The notes under the pieces were generated by a model that searched no databases, was not told the DNA's origin, and saw nothing but the letters and a program-made list of their open reading frames with translations. Of a DNA stretch of 64,000 nt, positions 25,538-37,170 are shown one piece after another. The stretch lies in assembly GCA_023053685.1 (NCBI GenBank), contig JALIGW010000057.1:2530710-2594709 (forward strand), in the 5' to 3' direction. Position 1 is the first letter of the stretch. The number at the start of each line of letters is the position of its first letter. Source of the stretch: Diadophis punctatus similis (Eukaryota; Chordata; Lepidosauria; Squamata; Dipsadidae). A program made the translations under genes and the position numbers.

Positions 25538-28500
25538 GACTTTCCCAGATGTGCAGAAGCACATGTCCAGGATTATGCTGAAATCTGCCTTGTAATTTCT
25601 CTCTAGCTGACTTTTCCAGATGTGCAGGAGTGTTCCAGGATTATGCTGAAATCTACATCAATTTCTCTCAAGCTGACATTTTCCAGATGTACAGAAGCAG
25701 AGTTCCAGGATTATGCTGAAAACCACCACATCAATTTCTCTCTAGCTGACTTTTCCAGATGTGCAGAAGCAGAGTTCCAGCATTATGCTGAAATCTGCCA
25801 CATAAACTTCTCTCTAGCTGACATTTTCCAGATGTGCAGAAGCAGAGTTCAAAGATTATGCTGAAATCTGCCTCTGCATTTTCCCTCTAGCTGACATTTT
25901 CCAGATGTGCGGAAGCAGAGTTCAAAGATTATGCTGAAATCTGCCTTGCAATTTGTCTCCAAGTGAAATTTTCCAGATGTGGAGAAGCAGAGTTCAGAGA
26001 TTATGCTGAAATCTACCACATCAATCTCTCTCTAGCTGACTTTTCCAGATGTGCAGAAGCAGAGTTCCAAGATTATGCTGAAATCTACCACATCAATTTC
26101 TCTCTAGCTGACATTTTCCAGATGTGAGGAAGCAGTGTTCCAGGATTATGCTGAAATCAGCCTCTGCATTTTCTCTCCAGCTGACATTTTCCAGATGTGC
26201 AGAAGCAGAGTTCCAAGATTATGCTGAAATCTGCCTTGCAATTTCTCTCTGGCTGACATTTTCCAGATGAGCGCAAGCAGAGTTCCAAGATTATGGTGAA
26301 CTCTACCACATCAATTTCTCTCTAACTTACATTTTCCAGATGTGCACAAGCAGAGTTCCAGTATTATGCTGAAATCTGCCTCTGCATTTCCCCTCTAGCT
26401 GACATTTTCTAGATGTGTGGAAGCAGAGTTCAAAGATTATGCTGAAATCTACGACATCAATTTCTCTCTAGCTTACATTTTCTAGATGTGCAGAAGCAGT
26501 GTTCCAGCATTATGCTGAAATCTGCCACATAAACTTCTCTCTAGCTGACATTTGCCAGGTGTGCAGAAGCAGAGTTCCAGGATTATGCTGCAATCAGCCT
26601 CTGCATTTTCTCTCTAGCTGACATTTTCCAGATGTGCAGAAGCAGAGTTCCAAGATTATACTGAAATCTGCCTTGCAATTTCTCTCTAGCTGACATTTTC
26701 CAGATGAGCGCAAGCAGAGTTCAAAGATTATGGTGAACTCTACCACATCAATTTCTCTCTAGCTTACATTTTCCAGATGTGCAGAAGTAGAGTTCAAAGA
26801 TTATGCTGAAATCTAACACATCAATTTCTCTCTAGCTGAAATTTTCTAGATGTGCACAAGCAGAGTTCCAGGATTATGCTGAAATCTGCCTCTGCATTTT
26901 CCCTCTAGCTGACATTTTCCAGATGTGAAGAAGCAGAGTTCAAAGATTCTGCTGAAATCTACCACATAAATTCCTATCTAGCTGACATTTTTCAGTTGTG
27001 CTGAAGCAGAGTTCCAGGATTATGCTGAAATCTGCCTCTGCATTTTCCCTCTAGCTGACATTTTCCAGATGTGCGGAAGCAGAGTTCCAGGATTATGCTG
27101 AAATCAGCCTCTGCATTTTCTCTCTAGCTGACATTTTTCAGATGTTCGGAAGCAGAGAGCAAAGATTATGCTGAAATCAACCACATAAATTTTCCCCAGC
27201 TGACATTCTCCAGATGTGCAGAAGCAGAGTTCAAAGATTATGCTGAAATCTACGACATCAATTTCTCTCTAGCTTACATTTTCTAGATGTGCAGAAGCAG
27301 AGTTCCAGCATTATGCTGAAATCTGCCACATAAAATTCTCTCTAGCTGACATTTTCCAGATGTGCAGAAGCAGAGTTCAAATATTATGCTGAAATCTACC
27401 ATACCAATTTCTCTCTAGCTGACATTTGCCAGATGTGAAGAAGCAGAGTTCCAGGATTGTGCTGAAATCTACCATACCAATTTCTCTCTAGCTGACATTT
27501 GCCAGATGTGAAGAAGCAGAGTTCCAGGATTGTGCTGAAAACCACCACATCAATTTCTCTCTAGCTTACATTTTCCAGATGTGCAGAAGCAGAGTTCCAG
27601 GATTTTGCTGAAATGTGCCTTGCAATTTCTCTCTAGCTGACTTTTCCAGATGTGAAGAAGCAGAGTTCAAACATTATGCTGAAATCTACCACATCAATTT
27701 CTCTCTAGCTGACATTTGCCAGATGTGCAGAAGCAGATTTCCAGGATTATGCTGAAATCAGCCTCTGCATTTTCTCTCTAGCTGACATTTTCCAGATGTG
27801 AAGAAGCAGAGTTCAAAGATTATGCTGAAATCTACCACATAAATTCCTATCTAGCTGACATTTTTCAGATGTGATGAAGCAGAGTTCCAGGATTATGCTG
27901 AAATCAGCCTCTGCATTTTCTCTCTAGCTGACATTCTCCAGATGTGCAGAAGCAGAGTTCAAAGATTATGCTGAAATCTACCACATCAATTTCTCTCTAG
28001 CTGACATTTTCCAGATGTGCGGAAGCAGAGTTCCAGGATTATGCTGAAATCTGCCTTGCAATTTTTCTCCAGGTGAAAATTTCCAGATGTGGACAAGCAG
28101 AGTTCAAAGACTATGCTGAAATCTAACATATCAATTTCTCTCTAGCTGACATTTTCCAGATGAGCGCAAGCAGAGTTCAAAGATTATGGTGAACTCTACC
28201 ACATCAATTTCTCTCTAGCTTACATTTTCCAGATGTGCAGAAGCAGAGTTCCAGGATTGTGCTGAAAACCACCACATCAATTTCTCTCTAGCTGACTTTT
28301 CCAGATGTGCAGAAGCAGAGTGCCAGGATTTTGCTGTAACCACTACATCAATTTCTCTCTAGCTGACTTTTCCAGATGTGCAGAAGCACATGTCCAGGAT
28401 TATGCTGAAATCTGCCTTGCAATTTCTCTCTAGCTGACTTTTCCAGATGTGCAGGAGAGTTCCAGGATTATGCTGAAATCTACATCAATTTCTCTCTAGC

Positions 28501-28714
28501 TGACATTTTCCAGATGTGCAGAAGCAGAGTTCAAAGATTATGCTGAAATCTACACATCAATTTCTCTCTAGCTGACTTTTCCAGATGTGCAGAAGCAGAG
28601 TTCCAGGATTATGCTGAAATCTACATCAATTTCTCTCAAGCTGACATTTTCCAGATGTGCAGAAGCAGAGTGCCAGGATTTTGCTGTAACCACCACATCA
28701 ATTTCTCTCTAGCT
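25538..28714 (+). repeat. Domain III HOR unit 1, 3177 bp
   Basis: GACTTTCCC (normally GACTTTTCC or GACATTTTCC) is a once-per-unit landmark here, found at 25538, 28715, 31681 and 34858. That gives consecutive periods of 3177, 2966 and 3177 bp. Unit 1 begins at a visible seam, where an AACATATCAATTTCTCTC hinge is joined directly to the GACTTTCCC monomer. Downstream it runs through GTGAGGAAGCAGTG, CTCTGGCTGAC, GTGTGGAAGC and the standard domain I run of XbaI, CATACC and CCTATCTAG classes. Confidence 0.87.
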
Positions 28715-31680
28715 GACTTTCCCAGATGTGCAGAAGCACATGTCCAGGATTATGCTGAAATCTGCCTTGTAATTTCTCTCTAGCTGACATTTTCCAGATG
28801 TGCAGAAGCAGAGTTCAAAGATTATGCTGAAATCTGCCTCTGCATTTTCCCTCTAGCTGACATTTTCCAGATGTGCGGAAGCAGAGTTCAAAGATTATGC
28901 TGAAATCTGCCTTGCAATTTGTCTCCAAGTGAAATTTTCCAGATGTGGAGAAGCAGAGTTCAGAGATTATGCTGAAATCTACCACATCAATCTCTCTCTA
29001 GCTGACTTTTCCAGATGTGCAGAAGCAGAGTTCCAAGATAATGCTGAAATCTACCACATCAATTTCTCTCTAGCTGACATTTTCCAGATGTGAGGAAGCA
29101 GTGTTCCAGGATTATGCTGAAATCAGCCTCTGCATTTTCTCTCCAGCTGACATTTTCCAGATGTGCAGAAGCAGAGTTCAAAGATTATGCTGAAATCTGC
29201 CTTGCAATTTCTCTCTGGCTGACATTTTCCAGATGAGCGCAAGCAGAGTTCAAAGATTATGGTGAACTCTACCACATCAATTTCTCTCTAGCTTACATTT
29301 TCCAGATGTGCACAAGCAGAGTTCCAGTATTATGCTGAAATCTGCCTCTGCATTTCCCCTCTAGCTGACATTTTCTAGATGTGTGGAAGCAGAGTTCAAA
29401 GATTATGCTGAAATCTACGACATCAATTTCTCTCTAGCTTACATTTTCTAGATGTGCAGAAGCAGTGTTCCAGCATTATGCTGAAATCTGCCACATAAAC
29501 TTCTCTCTAGCTGACATTTGCCAGGTGTGCAGAAGCAGAGTTCCAGGATTATGCTGAAATCAGCCTCTGCATTTTCTCTCTAGCTGACATTTTCCAGATG
29601 TACAGAAGCAGAGTTCCAAGATTATGCTGAAATCTGCCTTGCAATTTCTCTCTAGCTGACATTTTCCAGATGAGCGCAAGCAGAGTTCAAAGATTATGGT
29701 GAACTCTACCACATCAATTTCTCTCTAGCTTACATTTTCCAGATGTGCAGAAGTAGAGTTCAAAGATTATGCTGAAATCTAACACATCAATTTCTCTCTA
29801 GCTGAAATTTTCTAGATGTGCACAAGCAGAGTTCCAGGATTATGCTGAAATCTGCCTCTGCATTTTCCCTCTAGCTGACATTTTCCAGATGTGAAGAAGC
29901 AGAGTTCAAAGATTCTGCTGAAATCTACCACATAAATTCCTATCTAGCTGACATTTTTCAGTTGTGCTGAAGCAGAGTTCCAGGATTATGCTGAAATCTG
30001 CCTCTGCATTTTCCCTCTAGCTGACATTTTCCAGATGTGCGGAAGCAGAGTTCCAGGATTATGCTGAAATCAGCCTCTGCATTTTCTCTCTAGCTGACAT
30101 TTTTCAGATGTTCGGAAGCAGAGAGCAAAGATTATGCTGAAATCAACCACATAAATTTTCCCCAGCTGACATTCTCCAGATGTGCAGAAGCAGAGTTCAA
30201 AGATTATGCTGAAATCTACGACATCAATTTCTCTCTAGCTTACATTTTCTAGATGTGCAGAAGCAGAGTTCCAGCATTATGCTGAAATCTGCCACATAAA
30301 ATTCTCTCTAGCTGACATTTTCCAGATGTGCAGAAGCAGAGTTCAAATATTATGCTGAAATCTACCATACCAATTTCTCTCTAGCTGACATTTGCCAGAT
30401 GTGAAGAAGCAGAGTTCCAGGATTGTGCTGAAATCTACCATACCAATTTCTCTCTAGCTGACATTTGCCAGATGTGAAGAAGCAGAGTTCCAGGATTGTG
30501 CTGAAAACCACCACATCAATTTCTCTCTAGCTTACATTTTCCAGATGTGCAGAAGCAGAGTTCCAGGATTTTGCTGAAATGTGCCTTGCAATTTCTCTCT
30601 AGCTGACTTTTCCAGATGTGAAGAAGCAGAGTTCAAACATTATGCTGAAATCTACCACATCAATTTCTCTCTAGCTGACATTTGCCAGATGTGCAGAAGC
30701 AGATTTCCAGGATTATGCTGAAATCAGCCTCTGCATTTTCTCTCTAGCTGACATTTTCCAGATGTGAAGAAGCAGAGTTCAAAGATTATGCTGAAATCTA
30801 CCACATAAATTCCTATCTAGCTGACATTTTTCAGATGTGATGAAGCAGAGTTCCAGGATTATGCTGAAATCAGCCTCTGCATTTTCTCTCTAGCTGACAT
30901 TCTCCAGATGTGCAGAAGCAGAGTTCAAAGATTATGCTGAAATCTACCACATCAATTTCTCTCTAGCTGACATTTTCCAGATGTGCGGAAGCAGAGTTCC
31001 AGGATTATGCTGAAATCTGCCTTGCAATTTTTCTCCAGGTGAAAATTTCCAGATGTGGACAAGCAGAGTTCAAAGACTATGCTGAAATCTAACATATCAA
31101 TTTCTCTCTAGCTGACATTTTCCAGATGAGCGCAAGCAGAGTTCAAAGATTATGGTGAACTCTACCACATCAATTTCTCTCTAGCTTACATTTTCCAGAT
31201 GTGCAGAAGCAGCGTTCCAGGATTGTGCTGAAAACCACCACATCAATTTCTCTCTAGCTGACTTTTCCAGATGTGCAGAAGCAGAGTGCCAGAATTTTGC
31301 TGTAACCACTACATCAATTTCTCTCTAGCTGACTTTTCCAGATGTGCAGAAGCACATGTCCAGGATTATGCTGAAATCTGCCTTGCAATTTCTCTCTAGC
31401 TGACTTTTCCAGATGTGCAGGAGAGTTCCAGGATTATGCTGAAATCTACATCAATTTCTCTCTAGCTGACATTTTCCAGATGTGCAGAAGCAGAGTTCAA
31501 AGATTATGCTGAAATCTACACATCAATTTCTCTCTAGCTGACTTTTCCAGATGTGCAGAAGCAGAGTTCCAGGATTATGCTGAAATCTACATCAATTTCT
31601 CTCAAGCTGACATTTTCCAGATGTGCAGAAGCAGAGTGCCAGGATTTTGCTGTAACCACCACATCAATTTCTCTCTAGCT
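28715..31680 (+). repeat. Domain III HOR unit 2, 2966 bp
   Basis: This is the same unit as its neighbours except that three monomers (211 bp) are missing just after the landmark, around 28782-28800. In units 1 and 3 that place holds the GTGCAGGAGTG and GTACAGAAGCAG monomers. It shares with unit 3, but not with unit 1, the TTCCAAGATAATGCTG variant (29030-29045; 32207-32222) and GTACAGAAGCAGAGTTCCAAG near 29599. Units 2 and 3 are therefore closer to each other than to unit 1. Confidence 0.88.
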
Positions 31681-34600
31681 GACTTTCCCAGATGTGCAGA
31701 AGCACATGTCCAGGATTATGCTGAAATCTGCCTTGTAATTTCTCTCTAGCTGACTTTTCCAGATGTGCAGGAGTGTTCCAGGATTATGCTGAAATCTACA
31801 TCAATTTCTCTCAAGCTGACATTTTCCAGATGTACAGAAGCAGAGTTCCAGGATTATGCTGAAAACCACCACATCAATTTCTCTCTAGCTGACATTTCCA
31901 GATGTGCAGAAGCAGAGTTCCAGCATTATGCTGAAATCTGCCACATAAACTTCTCTCTAGCTGACATTTTCCAGATGTGCAGAAGCAGAGTTCAAAGATT
32001 ATGCTGAAATCTGCCTCTGAATTTTCCCTCTAGCTGACATTTTCCAGATGTGCGGAAGCAGAGTTCAAAGATTATGCTGAAATCTGCCTTGCAATTTGTC
32101 TCCAAGTGAAATTTTCCAGATGTGGAGAAGCAGAGTTCAGAGATTATGCTGAAATCTACCACATCAATCTCTCTCTAGCTGACTTTTCCAGATGTGCAGA
32201 AGCAGAGTTCCAAGATAATGCTGAAATCTACCACATCAATTTCTCTCTAGCTGACATTTTCCAGATGTGAGGAAGCAGTGTTCCAGGATTATGCTGAAAT
32301 CAGCCTCTGCATTTTCTCTCCAGCTGACATTTTCCAGATGTGCAGAAGCAGAGTTCAAAGATTATGCTGAAATCTGCCTTGCAATTTCTCTCTGGCTGAC
32401 ATTTTCCAGATGAGCGCAAGCAGAGTTCAAAGATTATGGTGAACTCTACCACATCAATTTCTCTCTAGCTTACATTTTCCAGATGTGCACAAGCAGAGTT
32501 CCAGTATTATGCTGAAATCTGCCTCTGCATTTCCCCTCTAGCTGACATTTTCTAGATGTGTGGAAGCAGAGTTCAAAGATTATGCTGAAATCTACGACAT
32601 CAATTTCTCTCTAGCTTACATTTTCTAGATGTGCAGAAGCAGTGTTCCAGCATTATGCTGAAATCTGCCACATAAACTTCTCTCTAGCTGACATTTGCCA
32701 GGTGTGCAGAAGCAGAGTTCCAGGATTATGCTGAAATCAGCCTCTGCATTTTCTCTCTAGCTGACATTTTCCAGATGTACAGAAGCAGAGTTCCAAGATT
32801 ATGCTGAAATCTGCCTTGCAATTTCTCTCTAGCTGACATTTTCCAGATGAGCGCAAGCAGAGTTCAAAGATTATGGTGAACTCTACCACATCAATTTCTC
32901 TCTAGCTTACATTTTCCAGATGTGCAGAAGTAGAGTTCAAAGATTATGCTGAAATCTAACACATCAATTTCTCTCTAGCTGAAATTTTCTAGATGTGCAC
33001 AAGCAGAGTTCCAGGATTATGCTGAAATCTGCCTCTGCATTTTCCCTCTAGCTGACATTTTCCAGATGTGAAGAAGCAGAGTTCAAAGATTCTGCTGAAA
33101 TCTACCACATAAATTCCTATCTAGCTGACATTTTTCAGTTGTGCTGAAGCAGAGTTCCAGGATTATGCTGAAATCTGCCTCTGCATTTTCCCTCTAGCTG
33201 ACATTTTCCAGATGTGCGGAAGCAGAGTTCCAGGATTATGCTGAAATCAGCCTCTGCATTTTCTCTCTAGCTGACATTTTTCAGATGTTCGGAAGCAGAG
33301 AGCAAAGATTATGCTGAAATCAACCACATAAATTTTCCCCAGCTGACATTCTCCAGATGTGCAGAAGCAGAGTTCAAAGATTATGCTGAAATCTACGACA
33401 TCAATTTCTCTCTAGCTTACATTTTCTAGATGTGCAGAAGCAGAGTTCCAGCATTATGCTGAAATCTGCCACATAAAATTCTCTCTAGCTGACATTTTCC
33501 AGATGTGCAGAAGCAGAGTTCAAATATTATGCTGAAATCTACCATACCAATTTCTCTCTAGCTGACATTTGCCAGATGTGAAGAAGCAGAGTTCCAGGAT
33601 TGTGCTGAAATCTACCATACCAATTTCTCTCTAGCTGACATTTGCCAGATGTGAAGAAGCAGAGTTCCAGGATTGTGCTGAAAACCACCACATCAATTTC
33701 TCTCTAGCTTACATTTTCCAGATGTGCAGAAGCAGAGTTCCAGGATTTTGCTGAAATGTGCCTTGCAATTTCTCTCTAGCTGACTTTTCCAGATGTGAAG
33801 AAGCAGAGTTCAAACATTATGCTGAAATCTACCACATCAATTTCTCTCTAGCTGACATTTGCCAGATGTGCAGAAGCAGATTTCCAGGATTATGCTGAAA
33901 TCAGCCTCTGCATTTTCTCTCTAGCTGACATTTTCCAGATGTGAAGAAGCAGAGTTCAAAGATTATGCTGAAATCTACCACATAAATTCCTATCTAGCTG
34001 ACATTTTTCAGATGTGATGAAGCAGAGTTCCAGGATTATGCTGAAATCAGCCTCTGCATTTTCTCTCTAGCTGACATTCTCCAGATGTGCAGAAGCAGAG
34101 TTCAAAGATTATGCTGAAATCTACCACATCAATTTCTCTCTAGCTGACATTTTCCAGATGTGCGGAAGCAGAGTTCCAGGATTATGCTGAAATCTGCCTT
34201 GCAATTTTTCTCCAGGTGAAAATTTCCAGATGTGGACAAGCAGAGTTCAAAGACTATGCTGAAATCTAACATATCAATTTCTCTCTAGCTGACATTTTCC
34301 AGATGAGCGCAAGCAGAGTTCAAAGATTATGGTGAACTCTACCACATCAATTTCTCTCTAGCTTACATTTTCCAGATGTGCAGAAGCAGCGTTCCAGGAT
34401 TGTGCTGAAAACCACCACATCAATTTCTCTCTAGCTGACTTTTCCAGATGTGCAGAAGCAGAGTGCCAGAATTTTGCTGTAACCACTACATCAATTTCTC
34501 TCTAGCTGACTTTTCCAGATGTGCAGAAGCACATGTCCAGGATTATGCTGAAATCTGCCTTGCAATTTCTCTCTAGCTGACTTTTCCAGATGTGCAGGAG

Positions 34601-34857
34601 AGTTCCAGGATTATGCTGAAATCTACATCAATTTCTCTCTAGCTGACATTTTCCAGATGTGCAGAAGCAGAGTTCAAAGATTATGCTGAAATCTACACAT
34701 CAATTTCTCTCTAGCTGACTTTTCCAGATGTGCAGAAGCAGAGTTCCAGGATTATGCTGAAATCTACATCAATTTCTCTCAAGCTGACATTTTCCAGATG
34801 TGCAGAAGCAGAGTGCCAGGATTTTGCTGTAACCACCACATCAATTTCTCTCTAGCT
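31681..34857 (+). repeat. Domain III HOR unit 3, 3177 bp
   Basis: This unit again has the full 3177-bp length. A private change is CTCTGAATTTTCCC near 32018 (unit 2 has CTCTGCATTTTCCC), and GACATTTCCAGATG near 31892 differs from the GACTTTTCC of the corresponding unit 1 monomer. Both unit 3 and the end of unit 2 carry AGTGCCAGAATTTTGC, an otherwise unseen variant (31287 and 34465). The next landmark, at 34858, begins a region where the clean periodicity breaks down. Confidence 0.88.
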
Positions 34858-37170
34858 GACTTTCCCAGATGTGCAGAAGCACATGTCCAGGATTATGCTG
34901 AAATCTGCCTTGTAATTTCTCTCTAGCTGACTTTTCCAGATGTGCAGGAGTGTTCCAGGATTATGCTGAAATCTACATCAATTTCTCTCAAGCTGACATT
35001 TTCCAGATGTACAGAAGCAGAGTTCCAGGATTATGCTGAAATCTACATCAATTTCTCTCTAGCTGACTTTTCCAGATGTGCAGAAGCAAAGTTCCAGCAT
35101 TATGCTGAAATCTGCCACATAAACTTCTCTCTAGCTGACATTTTCCAGATGTGCAGAAGCAGAGTTCAAAGATTAAGCTGAAATCTGCCTTGCAATTTGT
35201 CTCCAAGTGAAATTTTCCAGATGTGGAGAAGCAGAGTTCAGAGATTATGCTGAAATCTACCACATCAATCTCTCTCTAGCTGACTTTTCCAGATGTGCAG
35301 AAGCAGAGTTCCAGCATTATGCTGAAATCTACCACATCAATTTCTCTCTAGCTGACATTTTCCAGATGTGAGGAAGCAGTGTTCCAGGATTATGCTGAAA
35401 TCAGCCTCTGCATTTTCTCTCTAGCTGACATTTTCCAGATGTGCGGAAGCAGAGTTCAAAGATTATGCTGAAATCTACCACATCAATTTTCTAGCTTACA
35501 TTTTCCAGTTATGCAGAAGCAGAGTTCCAGGATTATGCTGAAATCTGCCTTGCAACTATTCTCTAGCTGACATTTTCCAGATGTTCAGAAGCAGAGAGCA
35601 AAGATTATGCTGAAATATACCACATAAATTTTCCCCAGCTGACATTTTCCAGATGTGCAGAAGCAGAGTTCAAAGATTATGCTGAAATCTACCACATCAA
35701 ATTCTCTCTAGTTTACATTTTCCAGATGTGCACAAGCAGAGTTCCAGGATTATGCTGAAATCAGCCTCTGCATTTTCTCTCTAGCTGACATTTTCCAGAT
35801 GTGCGGAAGCAGAGTTCAAAGATTATGCTGAAATCAGCCTCTGCATTTTCTCTCTAGCTGACATTTTCCAGATGTGCGGAAGCAGAGGTCAAAGATTATG
35901 CTGAAATCTGCCTTGCAATTTGTCTACAAGTGAAATTTTCCAGATGTGGAGAAGCAGAGTTCAGAGATTATGCTGAAATCTACCACATCAATCTCTCTCT
36001 AGCTGACTTTTCCAGATGTGCAGAAGCAGAGTTCCAGGATTATGCTGAAATCTACCACATCAATTTCTCTCTAGCTGACATTTTCCAGATGTGAGGAAGC
36101 AGTGTTCCAGGATTATGCTGAAATCAGCCTCTGCATTTTCTCTCTAGCTGACATTTTCCAGATGTGCAGAAGCAGAGTTCCAAGATTATGCTGAAATCTG
36201 CCTTGCAATTTCTCTCTAGCTGACATTTTCCAGATGAGCGCAAGCAGAGTTCAAAGATTATGGTGAACTCTACCACATCAATTTCTCTCTAGCTTACATT
36301 TTCCAGATGTGCAGAAGCAGAGTTCAAAGATTATGCTGAAATCTAACACATCAATTTCTCTCTAGCTGAAATTTTCTAGATGTGCACAAGCAGAGTTCCA
36401 GGATTATGCTGAAATCTGCCTCTGCATTTTCCCTCTAGCTGACATTTTCCAGATGTGAAGAAGCAGAGTTCAAAGATTCTGCTGAAATCTACCACATAAA
36501 TTCCTATCTAGCTGACATTTTTCAGTTGTGCTGAAGCAGAGTTCCAGGTTTATGCTGAAATCAGCCTCTGCATTTTCTCTCTAGCTGACATTCTCCAGAT
36601 GTGCTGAAGCAGAGTTCAAAGATTATGGTGAACTCTACCACATCAATTTCTCTCTAGCTTACATTTTCCAGATGTGCAGAAGCAGAATTCAAAGATTATG
36701 CTGAAATCTAACACATCAATTTCTCTCTAGCTGAAATTTTCTAGATGTGCAGAAGCAGAGTTCCAGGATTATGCTGAAATCTACCACATCAATTTCTCTC
36801 TAGTTTACATTTTCCAGATGTGCACAAGCAGAGTTCCAGTATTATGCTGAAATCTGCCTCTGCATTTTCCCTCTAGCTGACATTTTCCAGATGTGCGGAA
36901 GCAGAGTTCAAAGATTATGCTGAAATCTGCCTCTGCATTTTCTTTCTCGATGACATTTTCTAGATGTGTGGAAGCAGAGTTCCAAGATTATGCTGAAATC
37001 TACGACATCAATTTCTCTCTAGCTTACATTTTCTAGATGTGCAGAAGCAGAGTTCCAGCATTATGCTGAAATATGACACATAAACTTCTCTCTAGCTGAC
37101 ATTTTCCAGATGTGCAGAAGCAGAGTACAAATATTATGCTGAAATCTACCATATCAATTTCTCTCTAGCT
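34858..37170 (+). repeat. Transition from domain III to domain IV
   Basis: The landmark monomer and about 300 bp after it follow the domain III order, but one monomer (about 73 bp, the TGCCTCTGCATTTTCCC class) is skipped near 35175, where GATTAAGCTG is also a private change. New classes then appear, notably TCCAGTTATGCAGAAG with a 5-bp-shortened hinge (CAATTTTCTAGC, near 35490) and CTAGTTTACATTTTCC. About 35690-36470 repeat at 37437-38217, an offset of 1747 or 24 monomers. A single EcoRI site, GAATTC, at about 36687 comes from a point change in one monomer. Confidence 0.8.

Noticed and set aside
36680..36695. EcoRI site (GAATTC) as a functional boundary
   Set aside because: It is a single point change (GCAGAATTC for GCAGAGTTC) in one monomer. 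It is useful as a physical marker only.
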